Part shown: piece by piece, positions 30,075-37,794 of the stretch | Layout of the letters: each line of letters begins with the position of its first letter | Position numbering within the stretch: the stretch's first letter is position 1 | DNA from: an uncultured Kordiimonas sp. | GTDB lineage: Bacteria; Pseudomonadota; Alphaproteobacteria; Sphingomonadales; Kordiimonadaceae | Direction: 5' to 3' | DNA: 64,000 nt | NCBI GenBank assembly: GCA_947503625.1 | Contig: CANNEK010000001.1 | Span: 186,001 to 250,000 of the forward strand | The notes under the pieces: model-generated | Databases searched by the model: none | What the model was told of the DNA's origin: nothing | What the model saw: only the letters and a program-made list of their open reading frames with translations | Position numbers and translations under genes: made by a program

Positions 30075-30962
30075 TTATTCGATGTTTTGCACTTGTTCTC
30101 GGAACTGATCAATCAAGACTTTTAGATCGACCCCAATACTCGTTAATTTTGTGTCATTTGCTTTCGAACAAAGGGTATTGGCCTCTCGGTTGAACTCCTG
30201 ACACAGAAAATCAAGGCGCCGGCCAATAGGCTTGCCTGACCCTAAGAGCTTTTCGGCTTCGTCAAAATGGCTGCAGAGTCTATCAAACTCTTCTTGAACA
30301 TCTGCCTTCACCGCCATAATAGCAATCTCTTGAGCCAGACGGTCTTCGGAAACCGGCTTGTCAGCATTCTCCAGTTTCCTGAGCTGTGCCGCAAATCGGG
30401 CTTTTGCCGCCTCGTCACGGTTTCCAACCGCCTGCCGCGCATCATCAAGTAGCGAGCGCATGTCTTTCAACTGAGCCGCCAAAAATACTTGCATCCGAGC
30501 ACCTTCAGCCTGCCGAGCCTCGCGCAGGCTCTCCAGAACCTTCTCCAAATCGCCAAGTAATTGCACCTGCAGGTCTGCCAGTGCTGTTTCTTCAAAACCC
30601 TCGCCAATGAGTTCAACCACACCTTTAACGGATAGAAGGCCATCCACAGATGCGGGAGCCAAACCAGGTTTACCCGCATATCGGGATGCGATATCCGCAA
30701 GCTGAGCCAAACGTTCTTCGTTAACAACAAAGCGTTCACTGGCAATCGCCTGGTCAACAGAAAGGTTTAAGAATACAGAGCCACGAGCCAAAGCCTTGCC
30801 AACGGCTTTTTTTACTTCGATGTCAAAGCCATCCAGAAAGCCTGGCAGTTTTACCCTGATATCCAGACCTTTGTTGTTGACACTCTTCACCTCCCAGTTC
30901 CAGCGAAAAACACTGTTTTCGCCGCCCGCACGGGTAAAGCCTGTCATACTGGAAAGTGTCAT
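30075..30962 (-). CDS. YicC/YloC family endoribonuclease
   Basis: A 295-residue protein of the YicC family, which includes RNases that act on small RNAs and other transcripts. The N-terminal MTLSSMTGFTRA, the central RLAQEIAIMAVKADVQEE and the C-terminal LDFLCQEFNREANTLCSK are characteristic. I place the start at 30962 because the conserved N-terminus begins there; an upstream in-frame start would add 32 unrelated residues. It is the gene before gmk and the one after mltG, a common layout. Confidence 0.92.
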   Translation of the reverse strand: MTLSSMTGFTRAGGENSVFRWNWEVKSVNNKGLDIRVKLPGFLDGFDIEVKKAVGKALARGSVFLNLSVDQAIASERFVVNEERLAQLADIASRYAGKPGLAPASVDGLLSVKGVVELIGEGFEETALADLQVQLLGDLEKVLESLREARQAEGARMQVFLAAQLKDMRSLLDDARQAVGNRDEAAKARFAAQLRKLENADKPVSEDRLAQEIAIMAVKADVQEEFDRLCSHFDEAEKLLGSGKPIGRRLDFLCQEFNREANTLCSKANDTKLTSIGVDLKVLIDQFREQVQNIE

Positions 30963-31067
30963 GAGGCAAGTCCTTTTCGAGCTCGTTGATACTGGTCTTG
31001 AGCCCAGATTTACTAGTTTTCCCAAGCCGGAGCGATTGAATGGCACAGTCCGCGTCACCTATCAACC

Positions 31068-32051
31068 TCAAGGGCGTGTTTTTTCGATCTCTCTCCAACG
31101 GGCAACATTGCGGTTGTGTTCCGAAAGAGTTTCCGCAAACACATGCCCGCCGGAGCCATCAGCGACAAAATAAAGGTACGGTACAGAAGCCGGGTTCAGA
31201 ACCGCAGCAACAGCAGCAATTCCTGGATTAGCGATAGGTGTCGGCGGCAGACCATTACGGCGGTACGTGTTATATGGGGTGTCGTTACGCAGATCTGTGC
31301 GTGTCAAAGAACGTCCTAGCGGTTGTCCTGACGAAATTCCGTAAATGACGGTTGGGTCGGACTGTAACCGCATACCTTTTTTTAGTCGGTTCGTGAACAC
31401 AGCTGCAACCAGCGGCCGTTCGTCGGCGAGACCAGTTTCTTTCTCGACAATTGACGCCAAGACCAGTGTCTCGTGACGGTCCCGAACCGGCAAATGCGGG
31501 GCACGTGCAGCCCAATATTCGTCCAACGCCAGATCAAGTGCAGACTGCATTCTTTTGACGATTTCATTGGCGGTATCACCACGCTCATAAAAATAGGTCT
31601 CCGGCAACAGACTGCCCTCTTCCGGCGCTCGATAAGCTGCCATATCAAGGCCAAAACTTGTTGCGAGGATACCTTCCACTTCAGCGACGGAAGCCCCTTC
31701 AGGGATAATAACCCGCCTTTTATAAGTCTGTTGTTCCTTGATCTGTCCCAGAACGTCTTCAAGCGATGCGTGTGGTGCTATTTGATATTCACCCGCGTAA
31801 AGCGCCCGATCAAGGCCTTTCCAGCGAGTGATAAGCTTAAAGTGCCATGGCTCGCGAACCAATCGCAGCTTATGCGCTTCCATTGCAACAACGGAAACAC
31901 TGGATCCCGGCGCAATATAGAAAAATGTGGTTTGCTCCCGCTCACCTGGAGCGGCCGCAAGCTGACGCATCAAACCATGGCCGGTACCAAACAGCAGTAA
32001 AAACGCTGCCACCACCACGATCAGAATACGAAAAAACCGGCTTTGCATCAT
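31068..32051 (-). CDS. mltG: Endolytic murein transglycosylase MltG
   Basis: A 327-residue YceG/MltG protein with one N-terminal membrane helix (about residues 8-26) and the catalytic domain outside. The active-site glutamate lies in IVEKETG at 201-207, followed by VFTNRLKKGMRLQSDPTVIYG and the NTYRRNGLPPTPI segment. MltG cleaves nascent glycan chains and may set where they end. It lies 69 bases after fabF on the same strand. Confidence 0.95.
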   Translation of the reverse strand: MMQSRFFRILIVVVAAFLLLFGTGHGLMRQLAAAPGEREQTTFFYIAPGSSVSVVAMEAHKLRLVREPWHFKLITRWKGLDRALYAGEYQIAPHASLEDVLGQIKEQQTYKRRVIIPEGASVAEVEGILATSFGLDMAAYRAPEEGSLLPETYFYERGDTANEIVKRMQSALDLALDEYWAARAPHLPVRDRHETLVLASIVEKETGLADERPLVAAVFTNRLKKGMRLQSDPTVIYGISSGQPLGRSLTRTDLRNDTPYNTYRRNGLPPTPIANPGIAAVAAVLNPASVPYLYFVADGSGGHVFAETLSEHNRNVARWREIEKTRP

Positions 32052-32120
32052 GGGTTTACCCTATCAGGCTTTAACCTTGCACAAAACCGGTCTTTGCTAT
32101 CTTTCCTGGCAACGACCCAG

Positions 32121-33389
32121 CTAGCCTTCGAACTCCTGGACAACAAGCGATGCGTTCGTACCGCCAAACCCGAACGAGTTGGAAAGCGCTGCTTTCACTT
32201 CTCGCTCCTGTGCCTCCAGAGGTACCAGGTTAATGCCCTCGCAGCCTTCCGCCGGATCATGCAAGTTCAATGTCGGGGGGACAACGTTGTTTTCTATCGC
32301 CTTGATACAGAATATTGCTTCCACGGCTCCTGCGGCCCCCAGTAAATGACCGATAGAGGACTTCGTGGAAGACATAGCGGTATTCGCTGCGTGACCGCCA
32401 AGAAGGCGCTTTACCGCTCCAAACTCAATGGGGTCGCCTACCGGGGTGGAAGTACCGTGGGCATTAATGTAATCGATATCCTCAACATTAAGGCCAGCAC
32501 GCTTGATCGCGGCCGACATCGAGCGGAAACCGCCATTGCCGTCCGGTGCAGGAGCGGTAACATGGTACGCATCTCCTGACATGCCATATCCTGTTACTTC
32601 GCAATAGATTTTTGCACCGCGTGCCTTGGCATGTTCCAGTTCTTCAAGAACGACAACGCCAGCACCTTCGCCCATAACAAAACCATCATGGCCTTTGTCC
32701 CAGGGACGGGAGGCCGTTTCCGGCGTATCATTATATTTGGTGGAAAGTGCTTTGGCTTGACTGAAACCAGCAAAGGCAACGCCGCAAATAGAGGCCTCTG
32801 CACCGCCAGCAACCATTACGTCAGCATCATCAAGGGCGATGAGGCGAGCCGCATCACCAATGGCGTGAGCACCAGTTGAACAAGCCGTCACAACCGCGTG
32901 GTTCGGGCCTTTGAAGCCGTATTTGATTGAGACATTGCCCGAAACCAGATTGATTATTGACCCCGCGATAAAGTGCGGGCTGACTTTCCTCACACCGCGC
33001 TCATGCAATGTAACCGCCGTGTCAGCAATCCAACGCAGGCCGCCAATGCCGGAGCCAACCATCACACCAGTACGCAAGCTCTCTTCTTCACCTGGCTCAG
33101 TCCAGCCAGCGTCTTTTATCGCCTGCTCGGCTGCTGCTACACCAAAAAGAATAAAGTTATCAACGCGGCGTTGGTCTTTCGGACTCATATAGGCATCTGC
33201 GTCAAATGTACCATCGGATCCGTCGCCAAGCGGTACTTCGCAAGCTATTTTACAAGGAAACGTCTCGGTGTCGAAAAGCGAAATGGCGCTTGCGCCCGAC
33301 TTTCCCGCGATCAGATGGTTCCATGTGGTGTCTACGGTGTCTCCCAAAGGTGAGACCATGCCCAAACCCGTAACGACAACTCTTCTCAT
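32121..33389 (-). CDS. fabF: 3-oxoacyl-ACP synthase II
   Basis: A 422-residue condensing enzyme of fatty acid elongation. The catalytic triad is visible: Cys170 (VTACSTG), His311 (NAHGTSTPVGD) and His348 (SIGHLLGAAG). The start at 33389 is supported by AAGGAT about six bases upstream; a longer version would add ten residues. The acpP gene upstream ends in a strong terminator, so fabF probably has its own promoter between 33420 and 33510, where TGCCT-G-AGGCA (33495-33505) makes a palindrome near a TTGCCT. Confidence 0.97.
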   Translation of the reverse strand: MRRVVVTGLGMVSPLGDTVDTTWNHLIAGKSGASAISLFDTETFPCKIACEVPLGDGSDGTFDADAYMSPKDQRRVDNFILFGVAAAEQAIKDAGWTEPGEEESLRTGVMVGSGIGGLRWIADTAVTLHERGVRKVSPHFIAGSIINLVSGNVSIKYGFKGPNHAVVTACSTGAHAIGDAARLIALDDADVMVAGGAEASICGVAFAGFSQAKALSTKYNDTPETASRPWDKGHDGFVMGEGAGVVVLEELEHAKARGAKIYCEVTGYGMSGDAYHVTAPAPDGNGGFRSMSAAIKRAGLNVEDIDYINAHGTSTPVGDPIEFGAVKRLLGGHAANTAMSSTKSSIGHLLGAAGAVEAIFCIKAIENNVVPPTLNLHDPAEGCEGINLVPLEAQEREVKAALSNSFGFGGTNASLVVQEFEG

Positions 33390-33510
33390 CGATTGATCCT
33401 TATTCCTATGCTGTGCCAACCAGAATTTACTTTACTGCGAAACTGTGTTCTGGAGAAAGCAGAAAACCCAAAAAAAATATAACTTTATGGATGATGCCTG
33501 AGGCAATTGA

Positions 33511-33552
33511 AAAAGGGTGACAACCATGCCAAGCGGCAGGTTATCACCCTTT
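33511..33552 (-). terminator. Strong intrinsic terminator after acpP
   Basis: On the minus strand AAAGGGTGA near 33552 pairs with TCACCCTTT near 33511 and is followed by a T run. The long stem has an imperfect upper part around GCCGCTTGGC. It starts about 20 bases after the acpP stop and would isolate the abundant acpP message from fabF. Confidence 0.85.
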
Positions 33553-33571
33553 GTAGAATACTGAATCCCTC

Positions 33572-33805
33572 TTAGGAATTCGCGCTGATAAAATCGATCG
33601 CGTCTTTTACGGTCTGTATTTTTTCAGCGGCGTCGTCTGGGATCTCGATTCCGAATTCTTCCTCAAACGCCATTACCAGCTCGACAGTGTCCAGGCTGTC
33701 AGCGCCCAGATCGTCGATAAAGCTTGCGGTATCGGTTACTTTGTCTTCGTCAACACCAAGGTGCTCGACTACGATTTTTTTCACCTTTTCGGCGATGTCG
33801 CTCAT
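33572..33805 (-). CDS. acpP: Acyl carrier protein
   Basis: A 77-residue, very acidic carrier protein. The phosphopantetheine site is Ser37 in [10 protein letters not shown]. The length and sequence are typical of the fatty acid ACP. It stands between fabG (219 bases upstream) and fabF, with its own strong terminator. The 219-base gap to fabG probably contains its promoter, though I could not pick a clear -35/-10 pair. Confidence 0.98.
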   Translation of the reverse strand: MSDIAEKVKKIVVEHLGVDEDKVTDTASFIDDLGADSLDTVELVMAFEEEFGIEIPDDAAEKIQTVKDAIDFISANS

Positions 33806-34024
33806 TGCTATGTCCTCGTTTATAACACCGTTAAACGGAGATTTCCTATTTTACAACAGGCCTCCGACCTTACGGATTCCTAGAAAATTCGGCTGGAATA
33901 ACCGCATGGAGGCTGCTCCTAACACAGTTTATTTGGTTTGAGAAGCCCGAGATATGCAATTCCCACTAAACAGCTTTTCAGCATTACCTTTACGATTTTA
34001 ATCAAAGGGGCGCAACCCTCGGGG

Positions 34025-34762
34025 TCAGATCATCGCCATTCCGCCATTCACATGAAGTGTCTGGCCGGTGACATATTGGGATTCACTGCTTGCAAGATAG
34101 AGAACAGCAGCAGCTATATCCTCTGGTGTGCCCAATTCCCCGGACGGTATTCCGCCAGTAATCGCCGCTTTTTGGTCATCTGTCAGCGCATCCGTCATGG
34201 GGGTGGCGATAAACCCCGGAGCGACACAATTTACAGTAATTCCACGGCTGGCAACTTCTTGCGCCATCGACTTGGACATGCCGATCATGCCGGCTTTGGA
34301 AGCCGCATAGTTCGCCTGCCCCGGGTTGCCCGTCACGCCGACGACCGACGTAATATTGATCATACGACCCCAGCGCGCCTTCATCATACCGCGCATCACA
34401 CCTTTCATCAGACGGAACGCGCTTTCTAAATTAACCTGAAGAACATCATCCCATTCATCAGCTTTCATGCGCATGGCCAGGTTGTCTTTAGTGATGCCAG
34501 CGTTATTCACCAGAATATCGACGCTTCCCATAGCCTCAGCGGCCGCTTTCGCGAGGGCATCCACACTATCGCGATCAGCAAGGTTAGCCGTAAGAACATG
34601 CACCCGTTCACCCAGGTCCGCCGCCAGCTCAGCGAGCTTTTCTGCACGCGTTCCGGAGATTGCAACGGTTGCGCCTGCGTTGTGCAGAGCACGGGCAATC
34701 GCAGCGCCTATTCCGCCAGTTGCCCCCGTAATAAGTGCATTTTTACCTTCTAAATTAAACAC
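34025..34762 (-). CDS. fabG: 3-oxoacyl-ACP reductase
   Basis: A 245-residue NADPH-dependent short-chain dehydrogenase. The cofactor motif TGATGGIG is at 12-19, NNAG at 86-89, and the catalytic residues Ser139, Tyr152 and Lys156 (NYAASKAG) are all present. It lies 13 bases after fabD on the same strand, giving a fabDG unit. The C-terminal TGQTLHVNGGM is typical of FabG. Confidence 0.97.
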   Translation of the reverse strand: MFNLEGKNALITGATGGIGAAIARALHNAGATVAISGTRAEKLAELAADLGERVHVLTANLADRDSVDALAKAAAEAMGSVDILVNNAGITKDNLAMRMKADEWDDVLQVNLESAFRLMKGVMRGMMKARWGRMINITSVVGVTGNPGQANYAASKAGMIGMSKSMAQEVASRGITVNCVAPGFIATPMTDALTDDQKAAITGGIPSGELGTPEDIAAAVLYLASSESQYVTGQTLHVNGGMAMI

Positions 34763-34775
34763 TTACATTCCCCTT

Positions 34776-35714
34776 TTAAAGTGTTTCAGCAAAGGACTCG
34801 ATGTCAGCCGGTTCTTGTAGGTTTGCCGTTTTCAGGTCTCTGTCAATCCGTCGGGTAAGCCCTGCAAGTACCTTTCCGGCACCAACTTCTACCATCTGGG
34901 TGATGCCAAGCGATGTCATCGACCCGACGCTTTCGCGCCACCGCACTACCCCTGTTATCTGTTCAACAAGCAGGTTGGCAATTCCATCAGGCTCACTGAT
35001 TGGCGCAGCAAGTACATTAGCCAGAACCGGAAGCACCGGGCGATTGATCTCAACATCAGCCAAGGCCGCGCGCATTTCATCCGCTGCCGGCTGCATCAGA
35101 GGGCAATGAAATGGGGCACTGACGGGCAAAAGCATTCCTCGTTTAGCACCCTTGTTTTTTGCAATCTCTATCGCTCGCTCTACAGCGCCTTTGTGACCGG
35201 ACACAACAATCTGGCCATCAGCATTATCGTTTGCGGCAACAACAATTTCACCATCAGCGGCTTCGCTGCAGGTCGCATTAACATCGTCCATAGACAAGCC
35301 CAGAATAGCCGCCATGGCCCCCTCTCCAACCGGCACTGCGCGCTGCATAGCTTGCCCGCGCAACTTTAGTAACCTTGCTGTATCAGCGAGACTGAAAGCT
35401 CCGGTCGCAGCCAGTGCCGAGTATTCACCAAGAGAGTGTCCCGCAACATGACTTGCTATGTCTTCAACTTTGGCACCACCTGCCTCCAGCACCCGAATGA
35501 CCGCCATTGATACTGCCATAAGAGCTGGCTGTGTATTTTCGGTTAGACGGAGATCATCCTCGGGGCCTTCCCACATGATCTTTGACAAATTCTCAGAAAG
35601 GGCGTCGTTAACTTCTTCAAAGACCAATTTGGCCGCCGGTTCCGCATCAGCAAGAGCTTTACCCATGCCGACAAATTGGCTGCCTTGTCCCGGAAATACG
35701 AGTGCGCGGGTCAT
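34776..35714 (-). CDS. fabD: Malonyl-CoA:ACP transacylase
   Basis: A 312-residue enzyme that loads malonate on ACP. The nucleophile is Ser94 in GHSLG and its partner His203 in APFHCPLM. FPGQGSQ at 7-13 is a family signature. The gene opens the fab cluster (fabD-fabG-acpP-fabF). GAGGAAT precedes the start at a suitable distance. About 65 bases upstream is a 16-base inverted repeat that may be an operator. Confidence 0.97.
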   Translation of the reverse strand: MTRALVFPGQGSQFVGMGKALADAEPAAKLVFEEVNDALSENLSKIMWEGPEDDLRLTENTQPALMAVSMAVIRVLEAGGAKVEDIASHVAGHSLGEYSALAATGAFSLADTARLLKLRGQAMQRAVPVGEGAMAAILGLSMDDVNATCSEAADGEIVVAANDNADGQIVVSGHKGAVERAIEIAKNKGAKRGMLLPVSAPFHCPLMQPAADEMRAALADVEINRPVLPVLANVLAAPISEPDGIANLLVEQITGVVRWRESVGSMTSLGITQMVEVGAGKVLAGLTRRIDRDLKTANLQEPADIESFAETL

Positions 35715-35776
35715 TCATTCCTCCTGACCAAAAAACATATATCCCGCACATGCCACGGGCGTCAGTTGGGTGCAAG

Positions 35777-35792
35777 TGAAATGGGCATTTCA
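35777..35792 (-). promoter_or_regulatory. Inverted repeat upstream of fabD, candidate operator
   Basis: TGAAATG and CATTTCA form perfect seven-base arms around GG, 63-78 bases before the fabD start and in the 280-base gap to the divergent DUF1489 gene. The position suits a regulator of fatty acid synthesis. It does not match an operator I know, so this is inference. Confidence 0.4.
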
Positions 35793-35996
35793 ACCCTTGT
35801 AAAGTCGGCTTGCGCTCCTCACGTTTTCTACTTTACCCATGCAGCGATGACTTCTATCAATCACGGTAGATGCAGAAGACATGCTGGCTGGCGTTCTCGC
35901 ATCTATTAAATTCCACTTTCGTTACATTGAATGGTCCAGCGAGCAGCTTTTCGCGTTTAACTAATGCCCTTCAGGAAAAAGAGACACTGACAGACG

Positions 35997-36428
35997 ATGG
36001 CCCTCCATATTCTCAAAGTTGCCGCAGGAATTGGCTCAATGGAGCAACTCAAACATATTGTTGCCCAGTACGCCTACACGGATCCGGATCTCGGTCCCAC
36101 AATGCCAATGTCTTCGCGAAACCGTCCAAAACGAGAGACTGAAGTTCTTGATGGAGGGTCTGTGTTCTGGATCATCAAGCGACAGATAGTCGCTCGCGCA
36201 TCCATACTGGCCATCAGGGAAGAAAAACGATTTGATGGCAAAAAAGGTTGTCAGATTTGCGTCAAACCTGATGTCATACCAACGGTTCCAGCTCCTAAAC
36301 GAGGTTTCCAGGGCTGGAGATATCTGCGCCCGGAAGACGCACCAAAAGACCTGAGCATGGGCGACACGCATGATGGAACCGGCTCTCCGGAACTGGCGGC
36401 AGAGCTTCAGGTGCTAGGACTGCTCTAG
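35997..36428 (+). CDS. DUF1489 family protein
   Basis: A 143-residue basic protein with the DUF1489 pattern: N-terminal ALHILKVAAGIGS, central RPKRETEVLDGGSVFWIIKRQIVAR, and the C-terminal GWRYLRPEDAPKDL. The family is confined mainly to alphaproteobacteria and its function is unknown; the repeated Arg/Lys and aromatic residues hint at RNA or nucleotide binding, which is inference only. It stands alone, divergent from fabD. Confidence 0.85.
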   Translation: MALHILKVAAGIGSMEQLKHIVAQYAYTDPDLGPTMPMSSRNRPKRETEVLDGGSVFWIIKRQIVARASILAIREEKRFDGKKGCQICVKPDVIPTVPAPKRGFQGWRYLRPEDAPKDLSMGDTHDGTGSPELAAELQVLGLL

Positions 36429-36449
36429 TCTTCCATTTCACGAATGTAG

Positions 36450-36494
36450 CGCTGAGTTTTGGCAGAGCCCAGCGGTTCAAAACAAACATCAGCG
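36450..36494 (+). other. Long imperfect hairpin between DUF1489 and the TPR gene
   Basis: CGCTGAGTTTTG (36450-36461) can pair with CAAAAC (36478-36483) and TCAGCG (36489-36494), a 12-base stem with a five-base bulge and a 16-base loop. There is no T run after it, so it is not a standard terminator. It starts 21 bases beyond the DUF1489 stop. Confidence 0.35.
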
Positions 36495-36569
36495 GGTAGA
36501 GAATGCAATTTTCTTGGCATAAAATATGTTATAGTATATCTTTACTTTCGTTTACGAAGGAGAGAAAAC

Positions 36570-37658
36570 ATGCACCGGGTTATGGCAACAATCCTGGCCT
36601 GTTTTTGGTTGAGCAGTAGCGCGTTCGCCGAGAAGCCCTCGGACAAGGCACTCGAAGACGCCCTTAACGCCTATAAAGACTCTTCATTGCTGGGCCACAA
36701 AGCTGACAGCTTCCTGCACGCAAGGCGTGCATATGTAATAGCGACAAAACTTTTCGATGACGACGTGGCTCAGCTTGCGCCAATTGCCCATACCTATGCC
36801 CGCGCCGCGATGCGGTACAAAGAACCAATCGCGCTGCCCCAGTTCCAGCGTGCAATAAGTCTGTTTACCAGCGCCTATGGCACCGATAGCGACAGGCTGC
36901 TGCCAGTATTGGCGGATGCAGCTGAAGAAGCCATTCACCGGGAAGAGCCCGAACTGGCGTATTCCTGGCTCAAAAAATCCAGGGAGCTTTTAGAGGAGAA
37001 AACATCTGAACACGGTTTCATAAGAGCACGCGTTCATATGGGGCTGGCCCGGCTTTATTATGATTCCAGAGAGTTCGAACGGGCTACAAAGCATACCAGT
37101 CGCGCCTTCGGTCTGGCATCACAGCATATAGATCAGGCCATTTTTCCAGATACGGCTCAGCTTTATTTTTGGCATGGGCAGGTTATGCGCTGGCTTGAAA
37201 ACCCGCAAGCCGCAGAGATTAGTTATAATAAGGCCCTGGCAATCTATAATGTTTACGAACCGCGTGCTCGCCCTGTTCTGTCAATCCATCTACACATGGT
37301 TAGTGTCAACCATGAACTGGGCCGGGCGGAACAAGCAGCTTTTCACTGTATTGAGGCCCAGAAGTACGAGACAGCACGTAACATGGAGTTATGGTATCCG
37401 GTTTATGATCCGGCGGGGCGTTTGTCACAGAACCGAAAGCGATCACAGCCGCAACGGCCAAAATCCGGACAAATACTGGTTAGCTATACAAGGTCGGCCA
37501 ATTGTCACGTCAGCAACATCAAAGTCCATAAAACCGCCGGGATAAGTGCTGATGAAGCTGCCCGATTGCTACGGCAGGCCTATATCGCACCGCGTATGCA
37601 GAACGGGATGCTCGCCACAGACCAAAAAGTGGATCAGATCAACATCAACGTTTATTGA
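36570..37658 (+). CDS. Exported TPR-like protein with TonB-C-like domain
   Basis: A 362-residue protein with a signal peptide (residues 1-20, ending SSSAFA). Tandem helical pairs between about 25 and 275 look like degenerate TPR repeats (for example LGRAEQAAFHCIEAQKY). The final ~60 residues, with ILVSYTRSANCHVSNIKVHK and DEAARLLRQAYIAPRMQNG, resemble the TonB C-terminal fold, seen also in soluble periplasmic proteins without a membrane anchor. The ATG at 36570 follows AGGAGAG. An A/T-rich segment before it could hold its promoter. The function is unknown. A long imperfect hairpin (36450-36494) lies between it and DUF1489. Confidence 0.65.
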   Translation: MHRVMATILACFWLSSSAFAEKPSDKALEDALNAYKDSSLLGHKADSFLHARRAYVIATKLFDDDVAQLAPIAHTYARAAMRYKEPIALPQFQRAISLFTSAYGTDSDRLLPVLADAAEEAIHREEPELAYSWLKKSRELLEEKTSEHGFIRARVHMGLARLYYDSREFERATKHTSRAFGLASQHIDQAIFPDTAQLYFWHGQVMRWLENPQAAEISYNKALAIYNVYEPRARPVLSIHLHMVSVNHELGRAEQAAFHCIEAQKYETARNMELWYPVYDPAGRLSQNRKRSQPQRPKSGQILVSYTRSANCHVSNIKVHKTAGISADEAARLLRQAYIAPRMQNGMLATDQKVDQININVY

Positions 37659-37742
37659 GACACGCTAGGCGGCATTGGCCTCCAAGCGCCTTAATAACGG
37701 CTAGCGCTGGGTTTAGATCGTTAGCCACGCAAGCATCGATTC

Positions 37743-37771
37743 TTTACCTTGGGCTCCGATTAGGTTATACA
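37743..37771 (+). promoter_or_regulatory. Candidate promoter of the beta-propeller gene
   Basis: TTTACC (37743-37748), a 17-base spacer, then TATACA (37766-37771). Transcription would start about 37778, leaving a short leader with GGAG (37782-37785) ahead of the TTG start at 37795. An inverted repeat GGCTAGCG/CGTTAGCC (37699-37706 and 37719-37726, one mismatch) lies just upstream. Confidence 0.5.
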
Positions 37772-37794
37772 ATAACAATGCGGAGCGAGCTCAT

